Assembly: GCA_020536535.1 (NCBI GenBank)
Contig: JAHLWZ010000507.1
Location: forward strand, 1 to 53,944
DNA: 53,944 bases
Reading direction: 5' to 3'
Origin: Pelomyxa schiedti
Taxonomy: Eukaryota; Evosea; Pelobiontida; Pelomyxidae
Shown: positions 11,053-22,184 of the stretch, piece after piece
Numbering within the stretch: position 1 is the first letter of the stretch
Layout of the letters: each line of letters opens with the position of its first letter
Position numbers and translations under genes: made by a program
Notes under the pieces: model-generated
What the model saw: the letters and a program-made list of their open reading frames with translations, nothing else
What the model was told of the DNA's origin: nothing
Databases searched by the model: none

Positions 11053-13244
11053 ATGCCACACGCCAAGCGAGCCAAACAACACTTCCACGTGGTGGGCTCC
11101 CCCCTCATGCAACGCACCAAATCCCCAACGCTTCTGTGTGCGTGTGCCTTGGCGTTTGTGTGTTAGTTGCGTAGTGAGCCAACGTGGGCCACTTACTTTT
11201 TTTTCTTTTCTTTCCCCCCTTGACTGACAGGAGTCAACTACTACTACCCCCCAAAGACCTGCTGCAGATTCCTATGAGTCTCAATTTCCGAATACACAAT
11301 ATCGTCACGAATTAGTTCTGTCCCCGTTCCCTGCTGCTACCACTACCGGTGGCACGAGCGCGGCCGCCCGGGGTGCTTTTATTTCGACGATCCCTGATTA
11401 TGGGAATGTTGTGTTTCCCTCTGGGCGAAATGTCGGCGACGACGGTGTCACTTGTTTACTGCCTCAGGCTCACTTGCCGTCATACCGGTCAAGAAACCCC
11501 TCGGCTTCACCTAACAAGCACAATTCCGGCCCTCTTTATGCGGATGTGCTCAAATCATCAATGAATTCCTCCGCTCAGTCTGTAGGCAGTCCCGCTGCCA
11601 CTGAAGCAGAAACAACAACAACAACGTCAACAGCAGCGCACACAGCCAGAAGAGCCGCGAGAGCAATACCCTTGCTACAAAGTGAAGCAAATCAAACCAC
11701 ATGCACTACACACACACAACCGGAACGAGAGCGGGAAACCGCGAACCAACCGGCTTCTTCCCGCAAAGACTCGAAGATGGTCCAGACAAAGAGTAGAGAG
11801 GGCTACGAGTGTGCGATATGCCTGCAACTTTTCTTTGATCCTCGTGACACACCCTGTAAGCACACCTTTTGTATGCCATGCATTTGGGGCCTTCTTGCCC
11901 GCGAAAAGGGATGGTATCTTCCATCTATCCTTTTCTCCCAGATTTTTTTTCCCCCTAATGCCTTAACACAGCTGCCCACTCTGCAGAACAGTTCTTCCTC
12001 AAATAGAAACATGTGAAGAATACCCTTCACGGATAGATTTGATGAACTACATTGAAGAGACCTGGCCAGATGAAGCTAAGCAACGAAAAATCGAACAACA
12101 GAATGCACCTCTTACTGTACCAGCTCAACAACATACGGAGAGCGATGACGAACAATTGGTGCTGCTTCTAAGGCCGTACTTACATCATGATGGACAAAGT
12201 ACCGACTCCGACGAAAGTGACGAGGATAGGGATAGTGACGACGAGGATGATGATGATGATGATGACGACGACGACGACGACGACGATGACGACGACGAGG
12301 AAGAAGACGAAGATGAAGAGGAGGACAGTGACGAGGACGACGAAGATAATAGCGATCAGGATGGCGAGGACGACGATAAAGGTAACGGTAAAGAAGATGA
12401 GAACACCTACGTGGCGGAGGACCAAGATGTGTGTGAGGATGATGGCGATGACGGGGAAGAAGACGACGACGACGATGACGACGATGAAGCCGTTGACGAT
12501 GTCAACAGCGCCGCCACCGCTCCCCACCCGGAAGTTATCATAATTGACAGCAGCAGCGACTCTGACGAATGGCCAGAGGAAAGCATCAACAGGTTCCTCC
12601 ACCCCTATCCAGGCCAGACCCCGCTTTTACAGCAGAGCTTCGAAGACGGCGCCTTGGACGCCGTGGAGCAGCAGCCGGCCGCCAGGCGAGCCAGGCTTTC
12701 CCGTGCCCCGCCGGCACCGCGCCCAATACCGCCGCCGCAGCACCACAACCGTCTTCCCCCAATCACCACCGGACACCAGTCCCCTCCCTGGATGGTCGCG
12801 CCTCCTCCTGCTCATCATCTACATCCACACCCACATCAGCATCAACAACACCAACCTCCGCCGCTTTTCCCAGTTTTGGTACCCCATCACATCCAGCAGC
12901 AGCAACATCAACAGCCAATTCCACGGCACCAGGAGAACGACGGTGGCGGTCACCGCCCACGGCTACAACCGCAACTGCAAGAACAGGCACAAGCACGTGC
13001 TCCAGCACCGCCACACTACGTTCCCATTCACAGAGTGCTGCAACAAGTTCAGGACCTGGATCAGAATGATGATGCAGACGAGGACCAGCACAACAGACAG
13101 AACCACAACAACAACCATAACAACCACAACCACATTCATCATAACAGGGCGAACACAAACAACAACAACCAACATCACGACAGGCATCACAACACACTAC
13201 ACATGCCCAGGTTCAGGGTCAATACCAGACGAGGAAATCGCTGA
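11053..13244 (+). CDS. RING finger protein with long acidic and His/Gln/Pro tails
   Basis: Probable E3 ubiquitin ligase. Exon 1 starts at ATG 11053 (MPHAKRAKQHFH); a GT-AG intron leads to exon 2 at about 11232. The RING is CAICLQLFFDPRDTPC KHTFC MPC followed, across an intron ending at about 11971, by CPLCRT, giving a complete C3HC4 set. After the RING comes a tract of about 90 Asp/Glu residues, then IIIDSSSDSDEWPEE (resembling a SUMO-interacting motif: hydrophobic core next to acidic Ser), then a long Pro/Gln/His/Asn-rich tail ending TGA at 13242-13244. The acidic run is encoded by GAY/GAR codons and is the strongest composition anomaly of the window. Substrate unknown. Confidence 0.82.
12235..12500 (+). 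repeat. Asp/Glu codon repeat (GAY/GAR)
   Basis: A trinucleotide-like tract of gat/gac/gag/gaa codons inside the RING gene. The antisense frames are open only because the repeat has no stops. Mixed GAT and GAC codons, rather than one repeated triplet, indicate age or selection on the protein rather than a fresh microsatellite expansion. Confidence 0.9.
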
Positions 13245-13349
13245 TCCGCTCCCGTTAGTGATGTTTGTTGTTGTTGACCCATAAAACAAGAGTTATTGAA
13301 TTGGCCAAAGGGTTTTTTTTTTTTTTTGAATTCCCAAGAGAATAACATA

Positions 13350-15405
13350 TTATGTTGCACTAGAGGGAATCGAAGGAGCAGAGGCTGTGGCGGTCTCATT
13401 GGCCATAGCACCCGCAACCTGTGCTACAAGAACTAGCAGACTGGATAGAAATGGGGAATCTCGAATCATTTGTTGGGTGTGGGCCAGTTGTTCCCTGTTT
13501 TGCATAAAGAGGGAGGCAGAATTGGTTAGGTAAATATATGATGACTGTTATGTAGAAAAGGAACCTTAAAACATCACCCTCAGCCTGCACTTGGGCACAA
13601 CGTAATGACAAATTCGCATACTCTTGCTCCAGGAGCTGAACTTGTTGTTCCAAGTCATCTGTTTCATCTTTTCTTCTTTGCCTGGATTTTTCTGCAGAAA
13701 CCCTGTTTTTCATCACTCTAAACAGAAGTGAACCCCAAGCCTCGAAAATTGGAAAAAACCTTTGTTGTCTTTTGATATCTTCTTGAACTGATTCCAATGG
13801 GTGGCTCTGCGGAATGTCATACGGTGCTTAAGAAGGTTATAAAGTTAAGCTCATTTAGTGGGATTTACAGTATTTTTTCTTGGCTCGAGCCATCTTCAGT
13901 GTGTAGTCACTCATGGGATCTGTTGTTCTCAAGGACACAAATACAGATGGATTTAACATCGGAGCTAAGGTGGCTAGTGATACTGGTTGCGTTATGCTCG
14001 ATGGAGGTCCACCTGGGGGTTTTGGAGTGTATGGAGTAGGGAGTGTGGGTTGTTGCTGTTCTTGGCGAAGTGGTTGTATATTCCGCTGGTATGGTGGCAG
14101 GTACTGCTGGTTTTGCTGATGATGAACTTGGCTGTGTTGCTGCCACTGAGATGCGGCTGAGCGTACGACTAAATCACTAGCCATACTCAAAGCATCTCTG
14201 GGTGTCTCACCACCAACCGTGGATGTTGGAGTGTTTTGTGGTATGTACTGAAGATTGGATGTATATGGTTGTTGTGTTTGGTGGAGTTCTTGTGGGGAAG
14301 ATATTGATGGTGCCATCAAGACGGGGCTTTGCACTGGGAATGGTTGCATCTGCATTTGGAAGTGCGATGATGTTGTGTGTTGTTGTTGTTGTTGTGGATG
14401 TCTTGTGGTGTTTTGTATTTTAATCGGAGTTGGTTGTGAGGATTGAGGGAGTTGCTGTTGTTGAAATGAGTGGCGGATTTGTGTGATTTCTACACTGGAG
14501 TGCACAGATGATGATTCAGATTCCTGTTGAGAAAAACTCAAGTGGTCACCACGAATCAATCCCGGCTCAGGCTTTACATGTGGAAGTGCGCCAAACGTCC
14601 CACTGTCATTCACACTCAAATTCATATTCACATTCACATCCGCATTTGCACTTGCATTCAAATTCGCATTAGCATTTGTGGTCCCAGAAGTAGTCCCAAT
14701 CCCAGTGTGCTGCATCAAATCAGGCCCCCCCCTCACATCCACGGGAGTGCTGCGGGCCGCGGCAGACTGCGGCCGAGTCACTACCCCCAGAGGAGGCGGC
14801 CTCTCCGATGATGACGACAGCGGCGGCGGCGGCGCGGAGCCAATTGGAATTGTCCCGCCGCCGCCCCCCCCACTGGTTCTAGCAGTCCCGCCGCCCCCGC
14901 CACCCCCCGCAGCCACCCCCATGTGCATCGCTGGGCCGCTGTCCTCGTCATCATCCTCCACCACCGTCGCTTGCTCCCGCTGCTGCTGCTGCTGCACTTG
15001 GGCTCGTTGGCTTCGGTGTTGGTGCTGGTGCTGCGGCAGCTGTTGTTGCTGGTTGTGCTGGTGCTGATGGAGTTGGAGCTGCTGCAACTGCTGCTGCTGC
15101 TGCTGTTGCTGCTGGGCGAGGTGCTGGTGCATGTGCAAGGGGAGAGGGAGGGCCATAGGGAGCGGCGGGGGGCCGCCGCCGCCGCTGGTGTCCAGGGGGT
15201 ACGGGGCGGGGGCCGGCGGCAGGTTCCCAAAGTCCGCGTCGAAGGCGAGGGACTGGTCGCCGTCGAGGAGGAGCAGGGAGCCGCCGCCGGGCCCCGAGTC
15301 GACGGGGTAGGGCACGATGTCGTCGTACGACTCGGACTCGGTGGGGGCCGCCGACGTCCCTGGCGGGTCCCCGGGCGCCCGGGGCCACATTTGCATCGCT
15401 GTCAT
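13350..15405 (-). CDS. bZIP transcription factor with Gln/Gly/Pro-rich N-terminus
   Basis: ATG at 15405 opens MTAMQMWPRAPG. A very long first exon is rich in Gln, His, Gly, Ser and Pro. Its end (LKMARAKKKY) is joined by an intron ending at about 13832 to SPYDIPQSHPLESVQ. The next join gives the basic region RVMKNRVSAEKSRQRRK, with the NxxSAxxSRxRRK signature, followed by a leucine zipper (DDLEQQVQLLEQEYANLSL). The last exon adds REQLAHTQQMIRDSPF and ends TAA at 13350-13352. It should bind DNA as a dimer in the nucleus. An exon-like stretch upstream (15542-15483, MSLPSTGASSSPGG) has a good donor but does not join in frame, so I leave it as leader. It is divergent from NTF2 across 238 bases. 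Confidence 0.85.
14975..15125 (-). repeat. CAG/CAR glutamine codon tract
   Basis: Runs of ctg (CAG on the minus strand), interrupted by ttg and ctc codons, encode Gln- and His-rich stretches of the bZIP factor. It is imperfect, not a pure microsatellite. Confidence 0.85.
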
Positions 15406-15643
15406 TATCGCTTATCTGCCTTCTTCTTGTTGCCTTTTTGTTTTGTTTGCTTTTGTTTAGCCGATCGGGGTGACTCGCCAACTACCTTGGGCGAGCCGTA
15501 TCCTCCTCCAGGGGATGAAGACGCACCCGTGGATGGAAGAGACATACAAGACGGTTTGTGTGGAACCTGATTGCCATCTGATTGAGTGGTTGTTTGGTTC
15601 TTTTCTTTTATTTGTTTGTTTAAAGTGGTACTAATCGGCGGAA

Positions 15644-16256
15644 ATGAACTTCGAGGCAGTAGCACAGCAGTTCGCACAGCACTACTACAATACTTTTGAT
15701 ACAAACCGAGCCGCTCTGAGGGCGTTATATGTGAGTTCTTTTCTGGCTTGTTTCGTGTTTTATTCTCCAGAGTATTTTTTTTTTTTTGTTTTGTATATTA
15801 TGCCTGTGCTACTTTTTCTCCATTTATGCACACAAAGTCCAGCAACCACAATCGATGCTTACGTTCGAGGGACAAAGATTTCAAGGAGCCGAGCAAATAC
15901 AAAGCAAACTAATGTCTTTCTCCACCAACGTTCGCCACAATGTTGTTGCAATTGATTCTCAGCCAATGCCTCAAGGCGTACTCTTGACTATCACCGGAAC
16001 TCTCACCGTATTTCTTCCTCTCCGCACTTAGTATTTGTTGTACTGCATTTATAGGATAACATGGGTTAAATAATACACAACTTATATAGGGACCCGTAAA
16101 GTGAAATGTGTAATTATTAGACTACGAAGATAAGCTTACCCAATAAAACAGATCGATCAAGACAACCCACTCAAATTCAGCCAAGTATTTACTCTCATGT
16201 CCAATGGCGGATCTTACTTCGTTCTCAACGATCTTTTCCGCCTCCTCTATGGCTAA
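15644..16256 (+). CDS. NTF2: Nuclear transport factor 2
   Basis: Carries RanGDP back into the nucleus. Three exons were resolved: 15644-15730, 15843-16007 and 16152-16256, together 118 residues, close to the usual 120-127. The spliced protein contains FAQHYYNTFDTNR, LTFEGQRFQGAEQI, QPMPQGVLLTITG and the C-terminal KFSQVFTLMSNGGSYFVLND, each matching the NTF2 fold in order. FQGAEQI corresponds to FQGxxxI of the Ran-binding half. The start is the first ATG of the exon and aligns with the family start. The stop is TAA. The intron acceptor at 15842 was chosen because it puts QPQSMLTFEG in frame. Confidence 0.93.
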
Positions 16257-16348
16257 ACCCCCACCCCGAGAATCACCTCACCCTTCATCGCACACCACAA
16301 ACAAAAAAATAAATAAAAACCAAAAAGGAAGAAACACCGTGGTTGGGG

Positions 16349-18915
16349 ATGCTGACAGTGGTGGCGGTGGTTGTGCTACTTTCGTCGGTGGTTTGGGTGT
16401 GGTGGTGGCTCAGGAGCGGGAGGGGCAGATCGCCGGGGTCGCGCCGGTTTTCGCCTAGCATCGCGGACCTTTGCAGCTCCATAGGAGACATGGCCGTGAG
16501 GCGCTGCGAGATGCAAACCGCGTCGGGCGACCCCAAGCCGTGCATGCTGTACAAGAAATTCGCGTCGGACAAGGCGTGGACGTCTGTTTCGTGGGCCGAG
16601 TTCCTGGAGTCTTGCTATCGTGTGGCCGTTGCGCTGTGCCGCGCTCCCTTTGCACTCAGGTACCCCCCCCTCGTGATCTTTTGCACAGGTCCCGAGCTCT
16701 TCGCATGGGATTTTTTTTGTGACTTTTTGGAGCTTTTTTCCGAGCTTACTTAAGGAAGTAAAGGAGACAGAGTATGTATCTTAGGGAGCACCAGGCCAAA
16801 GTGGCTGATTTCTGATATGGCTTTACACATTGCCGGCTTGGTGCCTGTTGGAATATATCCCTCTCAGACAGCAGAGCAATACACCCACATTATATCACAC
16901 TCGTACTGCTCCCTATTTTAGATGGGCCTTTTGTAATAGCTAATTCCTTTCAAGTGGCGCACGTGTGGTCATAGTAGAAGGTGAAAAGGAACTGCAGGCA
17001 GTCCTTTCAGCTGTACACAACTTGGATGAGGTCATTGCCATTATTACATGGGAAGAAGATATAGCAACAAAATACGAGGCCCAGGTTACTACTCACAAGT
17101 TCCGTCACCAAATTGATAAACTTCATAGGACCGCAGACTATACCCCTGGTCACAAATAGATAAACCGTACTCACCTCTGGAGAAAACACGTCTTTTAGAA
17201 AGACTAGCAACAGTGCAAAGAGAGGATCTTGCTATTTTGGTCTATACATCAGGCACAACAGGTATTTCCACTCTTTTGTACATTCTGTTTTCTAAACAAC
17301 TACCTAGGCCTCACAAAAGGTTGCATGTTATCTCACAACAACATACTGTCCCTCATGCAGAGTTGGCAAGAATTCAGTGAAGTAGTGAAGTGTCAAGTAG
17401 TGTCAGATGATGTTATCTTCGAATTTCTACCTTTGGCACACGTTGCAGAGCGTATCATTGGATTCTATTGGAGAATGTGTTCTGGAATGACAGGTGCATA
17501 TGCCAGCTCACCAGACCGAGTTTTAAAGGAGCTTAATGTTTGTACAAGCTAACTAGTTAACCATGACTGAACCACGGTATTAGGAGATTAATCCAACGCG
17601 CTTTGGGTGTGTCCCGCGTGTGCTTGAAAAGGCTTATGGGTTTATAAGAGAAGAGGTATTCATTGTAAAAATTCCCATGTGCCCTAAAATTGTCCTGGCA
17701 GATCAGCAAGAAAAACAAGATTGTTCGTGCGATGTTTTACTGGGCAGAGGGTATAGGCCTGGATGTAGTTCAACATCAACAAAAACAGCAGCCTGTACCA
17801 ATCCTACTTCGGGCCAAATACGAAATTGCATACCGTCTCGTTCTGAATAAAATATGCAAACAATTTGGAACAAGGTTTTTACTTAATTTTATGTACTTTT
17901 TTTTCTACCAATGCTTTAAGGATGCAAACTATCTTTGTTGGAGCTGCTCCAGTGAATCCATCAATCCTTGAATTTTTCATTGCCTGCCGTGTTCCCTGCT
18001 ATGAGATTTATGGTATGACAGAGCTGACTGCTGCATGCCACGGCAATTATGGTGATCAGAATAAAATTGGAACTGTGGGGAAGGCAGTGCCTCACTGTCA
18101 GCAAAAACTTGGTCCCGATGGAGAACTACTGATCAAGGTTTTGGTCAGATTTATGAAAAATATAACCCTAAATAATCTAGGGTTCTTTGGTCTTCATGGG
18201 ATATTATAAAGATGAAGAAAGTACGCGTGCTGCCTTTACTGATGATGGATGGTTCAAAACTGGCGATATGGCAACAATTGATAAAGATGGTTTTGTTCAG
18301 ATTATTGATCGACTGAAGCACATTATAATTACCTCTGGTGGTAAAAACTTATCACCACAATTTATTTCGGAGACTGTAGCAATACAGGTATCTCTTTCGT
18401 ATTATTACTCACTATTGTTGAAATGTTAATACAGGACCCAATCATTAGCGCAGTGCACCCACACGGAGATAAGCGGCCATTTGTCACAGCCCTAATAGCA
18501 CCCTCTCCCCTTGAAACTTTGTCTCTCGGAGTTTCACTCGGAGTTGTTAACCAAGCTCTCGCCTCTCAACTCACACATGAAGTGCTACAAAATCCGTACT
18601 CCCGTTCCGAGGAATTGGATAAATGCATGAGCCAAGTTACAAAGCACAAGACCTTTATTGAAAGAGTTCAACAAGCCGTGCAGCGGGCCAACACACACCT
18701 GGCCCGAGTAGAGAGCGTGAAGAAGGTCTATATACTGGACCGAGACTTCAGCCAAGAGCATGGAGAACTAACACCAACAATGAAGGTTTACTGCCCACAA
18801 TCTTTTCAAAGTCTCCACTAACACTACGCAGGAAAAGAGAAACATCGTTGAAAAGCGCTACGCCCCCATCTTCGACAGATTGTACACTGAGGACGACTTT
18901 GGTATTAAAACTTGA
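16349..18915 (+). CDS. Long-chain acyl-CoA synthetase
   Basis: Activates fatty acids to acyl-CoA (ACSL family, AMP-forming). The ATG at 16349 opens a hydrophobic membrane anchor (MLTVVAVVVLLSSVVWVWWWL). Later exons carry GSKGDRVCILGSTRPKWLISD, HIAGLVPVGIYPS, the P-loop-like ILVYTSGTTG|LTKGCMLSH, FLPLAHVAERI, FGCVPRVLEKAYG, VGAAPVNPSI, YGMTELTAAC, WFKTGDMATID and DRLKHIIITSGGKN, then a C-terminal domain ending DFGIKT with TGA at 18913-18915. At least ten short introns are present. The join near 16655-16750 could not be settled: exon 1 ends in a phase that does not fit the GSKGDRV exon unless the donor at about 16690 is used. The stop lies 38 bases from the convergent hydrolase stop. Confidence 0.9.
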
Positions 18916-18953
18916 TGAAAAGAAAATGTTCTCAGGATTGTTTTCTCTTCTTT

Positions 18954-20680
18954 CTAAAATCCCCACATGTTGGTGGTGCCAAGGAGAATTTTGCTCAAGG
19001 ATTTAAGGTGTGGGGTGGTGCCCTTCCAGTCAAGTGGCTCCAGGTTATTGAGGCAAGTTGTGTCTGGTGTGTTTGTTGGAGATGTTACAAGTGTGGCTAG
19101 CATGGTAAGTGTGCAGGGAACATCAGAGTCAACCACGGGCGAGCTGAAAATAGTGCCGTGGGTGGATTTGTCCACTGTGAGGAACACGGCATTGTCATTA
19201 CCAGCGTCGATTATGTGCTGGGCTGTGTATGAGGCATATGTAAATGGTGTTTCTGGATCCCAGTTTCCATTTACAAGATACACGGGAACTTGTCCGTACT
19301 TTGTTTATGATTAGAGGAGGATAACATAGGGTTCTTACTTACATCGGGGAACTGTCGGTAGTAAGGATCTTCAGGGTATCGAGGCCAGGCGTAAACGTCG
19401 AGGAGCCAAGACTCGGCAGCATGGCCTGTGAAGAAGAAAGTCTTGTCCAGAGCAGTAAGGCGGTCCAGTGGGTACTCCTCATCGGGGTCCATCAGAAGTT
19501 CCTCAGATGACATAATATTGTACTGCAATGGGGCGTCGTACAAACCACCTTCACCAACAGGAATTGAAAACAAGTGGGTGAGGGCAGTAACATCGTCTGC
19601 GTTGCATCGGGCAAAGCGGTAAATAATTGGGGGTACAAGCATTCTGGCGTATTGATCAGTCATCAATCCAGAGAAGAGGCTCTGAAGTGTGGGAACGTAA
19701 GGCTTGGTCATGGGCAGCTTCACGGCACATGAGGCATTGACCAAGTCCTCATCTGTAAGTGACGTGTACAACTGTCGAAGTGTCACAAGGGGATCCAGTG
19801 CACCCCATAGAGAGCTGCACCACTGATCAACAGCGCACATGCTAATCATAAACCTCCCAACACTATCGCTAATTTGGTCTACGTCGATATCTTTACAGAC
19901 ATCTGGTGGTACAATACCATCAAGGAGAATGGTTTTCGGGTCAACAGTGCGAACGAACATGTACTTGTGTGTCAAATACGTGCCACTGGACCAGGCGTAA
20001 ATGTGGAAGTTCTCTCCTACCTCTGGGACTGAAACAGTATTAATGAGGTAATCAAGGTCCAGTGCAGCGTTGTACTCCGAGAATTGAGCAAGGTTATCTC
20101 CCCACTCGTTTTGGAGGTCCGTAGCACACTGTGCATCAGGCCACATAACCCCAGATGGGCACACCAAAGGAGTAGAGAGGCCACCTCCCCTCTTGTCAGG
20201 AAGCAGATATGCCACTCTGTTGGAGAACAAGTCCGGTACATCAATATCCGCCCACGCTCCCTCAAAACCTTGCTGCAGATATAAGCTGCCTCTTCCACCA
20301 CCACCCTTGAAGTGAAAATGAGTTAGCGTGTCTCCCCCCATTACCACTTTAGTTCCTCTATTCCAATAAACCCATCCCCCTAACAGTACTTTCACCCGAA
20401 AGGAATTTTACGCAACCTGCAACATCCAAAGGTGCGTGTCCACGACAGCAGTCTTGTCAGATGGCACCAACTTTGTTATCCAGAGGTTGATAGTCGCCGG
20501 ATTCTTCGGGTACGTAGTCCAGTCCAGCGGCACGCCGGACAAGTTGGCGCACGTTGCCGTGTACCACGACGGCAACGACGGCTGGTTGATAAGATCGTCC
20601 GGACACGGTCCCCATACAACAGCGCCCCTTACAACACCGATAACAAAACACACCACCACTAGCGCCAACGCGGCCTTCAT
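18954..20680 (-). CDS. Secreted alpha/beta hydrolase, S33 / TAP-like peptidase family
   Basis: Three exons join cleanly (20680-20417, 20305-19343, 19298-18954), giving 523 residues. A signal peptide is evident: MKAALALVVVCFVIGVVRGA. VPLDWTTYP and INLWITKL are typical of the tripeptidyl-aminopeptidase-like family, as is LLPDKRGGGLSTPLVCP (normally DQRGxGxS). The nucleophile elbow reads YAWSSGTYL, where the usual form is GxSxG. The C-terminal TAP-like part has VPVYLVNGNWDPETPF, containing the catalytic Asp region, and STHGTI with the probable catalytic His. A gene convergent with the acyl-CoA synthetase. Because the elbow starts with Ala-Trp rather than Gly, activity is likely but not certain. 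Substrate unknown; secreted or lysosomal action is inferred from the signal peptide. Confidence 0.85.
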
Positions 20681-20854
20681 AGTACGCAGATCCGGCTGTC
20701 TCCCCTGTGGCTCTGGGGTATTCTTTTTTAATTGTGTTTGATTGGCATTAAACGCCGAGTTTTGGGGTTGTGATTCTCGATCTGAAAACGAATCGAAGAA
20801 AATACAAGATTTGGGGTTATGGTAACTGGGTCTATAAACAGAATTAGGGACAGC

Positions 20855-22184
20855 CTATTCGTGGTGGAGCATAGTAAACTTCATGGGCACATAGTCAGGG
20901 AATGCAAGTAGGTTGCCAGGAAGAGATTTGTTGGCTGCATAGAAATCCAGTGCGCGGTCTTTGTCCACCCACAGACTTTCAAAGAAGTCGTGAAGCCCAG
21001 TGGTGGTTGCAGGAAGGTCCTGTAACACAAACCGTCTGATCCTGACATGAACCACCCCATGGGTGCCAATGTGTAGAAGGTTGGGGTTACTCCCTTCATA
21101 AACAACAGTCAGATCATAGAGCGCTTCGCACGACCCGTCACGCAGGCTCTGTGTTGGAGTAAATCTTTGTAACTTTCCATGGTAAAAAAACGACCTGAAT
21201 AGAGGCAATAACACCTTTTGTACGTGGTAGAAGAAGATGGTTTAATGCAGGAAGGTTATTTTGCTTTGCGTATTGTCTACTTGCTTCCAACTTCTCTAAA
21301 CAATAGATAAATGGGATATTCTTGGTGGAAAATTTTGACCTGCTGTTGGCCGAGTCCCCTCCAAAAATGTCATTAACCAGAAGGGCATTTTGAGGGATTT
21401 CAGAACAGAAAAAGTTTCTTCTATGCGAGAATTGTCCTTGGTCCAGTCACGGGATAAAAATACAAATCCAAGGAGAATTCCACCAAGACTGTAATTAGAT
21501 TATAATTTATATCTTCTTTTCAAATATATTTTCACTAGTATAGAATTCCACAACGAATATATAGAAAAGAAGGAAGAAAACCAGACCCTAGTCCTGGGAC
21601 AAATTTTAGGGATTCCTTAAGTTTGGTTATTCATGTAACATTCATCTTCCAAACCTTCATGAAGAATTTCACAAATCCAAGCATTCCAGATCGCCTGGCA
21701 AGGGCTAGTGTTACGAGCCAATCGTGGGCACTGATATGGTTACTTATCACTATGGCTGACTCATGGGTAGGGAGAGAAAATGTTGTGGTCTTTGCAAGAA
21801 GTTTCGGTGTTCTTTGCAGCGTAACTGGCTCCGACTCACTAGCATCCCGCTGGGCAAGCGGTGACTCGTCTAAATACCACACATATTTCACGTCATTGAG
21901 GTGTTCCACCTGCCATGTGAAAAGCCGCCACATCCTACAATATAAAAAGAAAACACCTTAGAGCAAGGGAGAAAACAAAAAAAAAAAAAAAAAAAAGTTG
22001 AGAGTCTTGCCACGCACATTGTTGTCGCGCACACAGCCAATTTGTAGTGCAAAAGTCTTCCGCCAAGCCACCGCATTGGCATGAGAACAATCAAGCAGCA
22101 CGCAAGAAAAGTAAGTACAACAAGTTCGAGCATCGACACCACCACACCCGCAACACCGCACACAACTCCCGAGATCTTCCCCAT
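20855..22184 (-). CDS. 1-acylglycerol-3-phosphate O-acyltransferase (AGPAT/LCLAT type)
   Basis: Makes phosphatidate or remodels lysophospholipids in the ER. The ATG at 22184 gives an N-terminal membrane segment (VVSMLELVVLTFLACCLIVL). The spliced chain contains VISNHISAHDW (NHxxxxD catalytic motif I), FMK|ESLKFVPGLG, GFVFLSRDWTKD (motif II region), FLEGTR (motif III, usually FPEGTR), LLLPRTKGV (motif IV), then ALYDLTVVYEG and VHVRIRRFVLQDLP, the order seen in AGPAT3/4/5 and LCLAT1. The stop is TAG at 20855-20857. Six exons; all joins keep phase. The Pro-to-Leu change in motif III also occurs in this subfamily (FLEGTR). Its first exon overlaps, on the opposite strand, the only ATG found for the next gene. 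Confidence 0.88.

Noticed and set aside
12180-12602. Long open frames antisense to the acidic tract of the RING gene (Val/Ile-rich product)
   Set aside because: They arise because GAY/GAR repeats contain no stop on the other strand; composition is meaningless and the sense strand has the RING.
14923-15570. Plus-strand open frames opposite the bZIP first exon
   Set aside because: They are Leu/Gly/Val-rich shadows of CAG and GGC repeats; the bZIP gene occupies the other strand with a conserved DNA-binding domain.
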